64,000 nucleotides of DNA from Rugalucina vietnamica (lineage: Eukaryota > Mollusca > Bivalvia > Lucinida > Lucinidae): NCBI GenBank assembly GCA_964017185.1, contig OZ024874.1, positions 15,123,957-15,187,956 on the forward strand, read 5' to 3'. The notes under the pieces were generated by a model. It saw only the letters and a list, made by a program, of their open reading frames with translations, made no database searches and was not told where the DNA came from. Positions 47,090 through 64,000 of the stretch are shown piece after piece. The position numbers were made by a program, and so were the translations under genes. Position 1 is the first letter of the stretch. Every line of letters starts with the position of its first letter.

Positions 47090-47307
47090 GGTCCCTAGGT
47101 TATAAACTTTTTTTCATGCTCAGCTCAGCTGAGACTAAAATTTATCCTGCTCATAAATGTTGAAATTGTTGGCATTTTAACATTTATAAGCAGGATAAAG
47201 TGCAGGTCTTGGTGATTTGAACCAAACATTTCAATTTATTTGGGCCATTACAATATCAATGGACAATTTTAATTTCAATCTCAGCTGAGTTTTATAACCT
47301 CGGGACC
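47090..47307. mobile_element. MITE family 2, compact copy
   Basis: 218 bp with termini GGTCCCTAGGTTATAAAC and (right) GTTTTATAACCTCGGGACC. It contains GCTCAGCTCAGCTGAGAC and a TTGGCATTTTAACATTTAT palindrome half. Other copies are at 16848, 17890, 19424 and 51166. Confidence 0.85.
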
Positions 47308-47483
47308 TGGAATTTCAAAGAAGAGGAATCACAGCATTTCAGCATTTACATATTTATATATTGAAAAACAACACAGGGATTCAACAGACTAGAATAAGTA
47401 TCATGGTGTCATTCATAAAATGACTTTAGTCAACTTTTTCATGATCACTTTTAAGGCAGTTTCCTGTTCCTAGGAAATATATT

Positions 47484-48002
47484 TGAGCCGCCTCATGGGA
47501 AAACCAACAATGTGTTTTCCGAACAGGTATGACACGAACAAGGATGTACAGCCACAGAAGACAGCTAGGAGCTTGAAATTTCGGAATTTAAAGACAGGGT
47601 TTTCATGCCGGGGGGTCTGGTTTCCAGCTTAAAGATATACAGGTAGCTAGTCCTAGAAGTGGGCGGGGCTTACACACAGGTAGCTGGCTAACTTTAGGGG
47701 TCATAAAACTGATCATGTGTCATAATTGGTTGCAATAAACAACCAGGTGAGATAATACCTGTCAATCATTTTATTAGTCACTGAGGCCTGAAACTGACAA
47801 CCAATCAAATTGCTTGTATTGATGTTAACACTTCAGCATTCAGAGAAAGAATGACACAGGTATACCTGTGTGGCCTTTTATACCCCAGCCCTGTCTTTAA
47901 GAAGAAGAGGGATTGTACTTTCCGAGTAGCGAAAACAAAGGCGCTGATCTGCGTCTCTGTTTTCGCCAATGCAAATTGTTGGTTTTCTCATGAGGCGGCT
48001 CA
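47484..48002. mobile_element. MITE family 1 copy carrying a nested insertion
   Basis: Outer ends TGAGCCGCCTCATGGGAAAA and CTCATGAGGCGGCTCA. It is 519 bp instead of about 235 because a second element (47592-47896) landed inside it. Its right end abuts the POLQ polyadenylation signal. Confidence 0.85.
47592..47896. mobile_element. Nested element with TTAA target duplication
   Basis: 305 bp starting AGACAGGG and ending CCCTGTCT. It is flanked by TTAA on both sides (47588-47591, 47897-47900) exactly where other family 1 copies read continuously. TTAA duplications are a hallmark of piggyBac-type transposition; the superfamily is inferred. No protein. Confidence 0.75.
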
Positions 48003-48008
48003 TTTATT
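48003..48008 (-). terminator. Candidate POLQ polyadenylation signal
   Basis: AATAAA on the minus strand, starting about 37 nt after the POLQ stop codon. Cleavage would fall inside the MITE at 47484-48002. The position is plausible but untested. Confidence 0.5.
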
Positions 48009-48044
48009 GTTGTCTTCACCGTTTCGTGAACCCTTCGACTGTCC

Positions 48045-63919
<15,875 letters not shown>

Positions 63920-64000
63920 CTGAAAATGATAGAATTATGCATAAAATACTGACAGAATGCTTTTTTCACAAAACTTAAATCTTCAAAACTGAAATGTCTA

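Overview
This is animal nuclear DNA: spliced genes with GT-AG introns, SINEs, MITEs, a CR1-like LINE and long satellite arrays. A mollusc, probably a bivalve, is the best guess. The reasons are an HSPA12-type Hsp70 gene (a family expanded in bivalves), the dispersed repeat starting AGCTCACCTGAGCCGAAGG, and a CR1-like LINE with a 2A peptide. The taxon is inferred, not proven.

Layout. 1-13.4 kb is repeat-dominated: a GT microsatellite, a small element with inverted 16-bp tandem arms, then a 40-bp satellite present as two arrays in opposite orientation (about 1470-4050 and 4556-13400) around a 0.5-kb core. The larger array holds a recent 1,120-bp (28-monomer) duplication. 13.6-14.3 kb is a TIR element. 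15.4-20.7 kb holds the 5' part of an unrecognised minus-strand gene: one second exon (plus two broken partial copies) and four intact copies of its 47-nt first coding exon, each in a tandemly duplicated block loaded with MITEs. 21-25 kb is mobile DNA, including a hairpin MITE with a clean 6-bp target duplication. 25.1-30.7 kb is a 31/41-bp satellite.

30.85-44.48 kb is an HSPA12-like Hsp70 gene (plus strand, four exons, about 588 aa). Intron 2 carries a 2.3-kb foldback-type element with 8-bp target duplications. Intron 3 carries an apparently full-length, intact CR1-like LINE (signal-peptide-like leader, 2A motif, two PHD fingers, endonuclease, reverse transcriptase), inserted into an older mollusc repeat, followed by another 3.7-kb repeat element with a second tandem element nested in it. 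44.5-48 kb is intergenic with MITEs and another foldback-like element.

48.0-63.9 kb is DNA polymerase theta (POLQ) on the minus strand: 16 exons giving 2,151 aa, from the last part of the helicase region through the long central region to the complete family-A polymerase and the stop codon. The helicase ATPase exons lie beyond the right edge. POLQ and HSPA12 converge. One POLQ exon has been tandemly amplified (six copies of a 155-bp unit), and the introns contain several MITE families and TIR elements.

The most striking recurring signal is architectural: at least three separate elements here have inverted arms made of short (15-16 bp) tandem repeats, as in Foldback/TU transposons. The 40-bp satellite repeats the same plan on a 12-kb scale.
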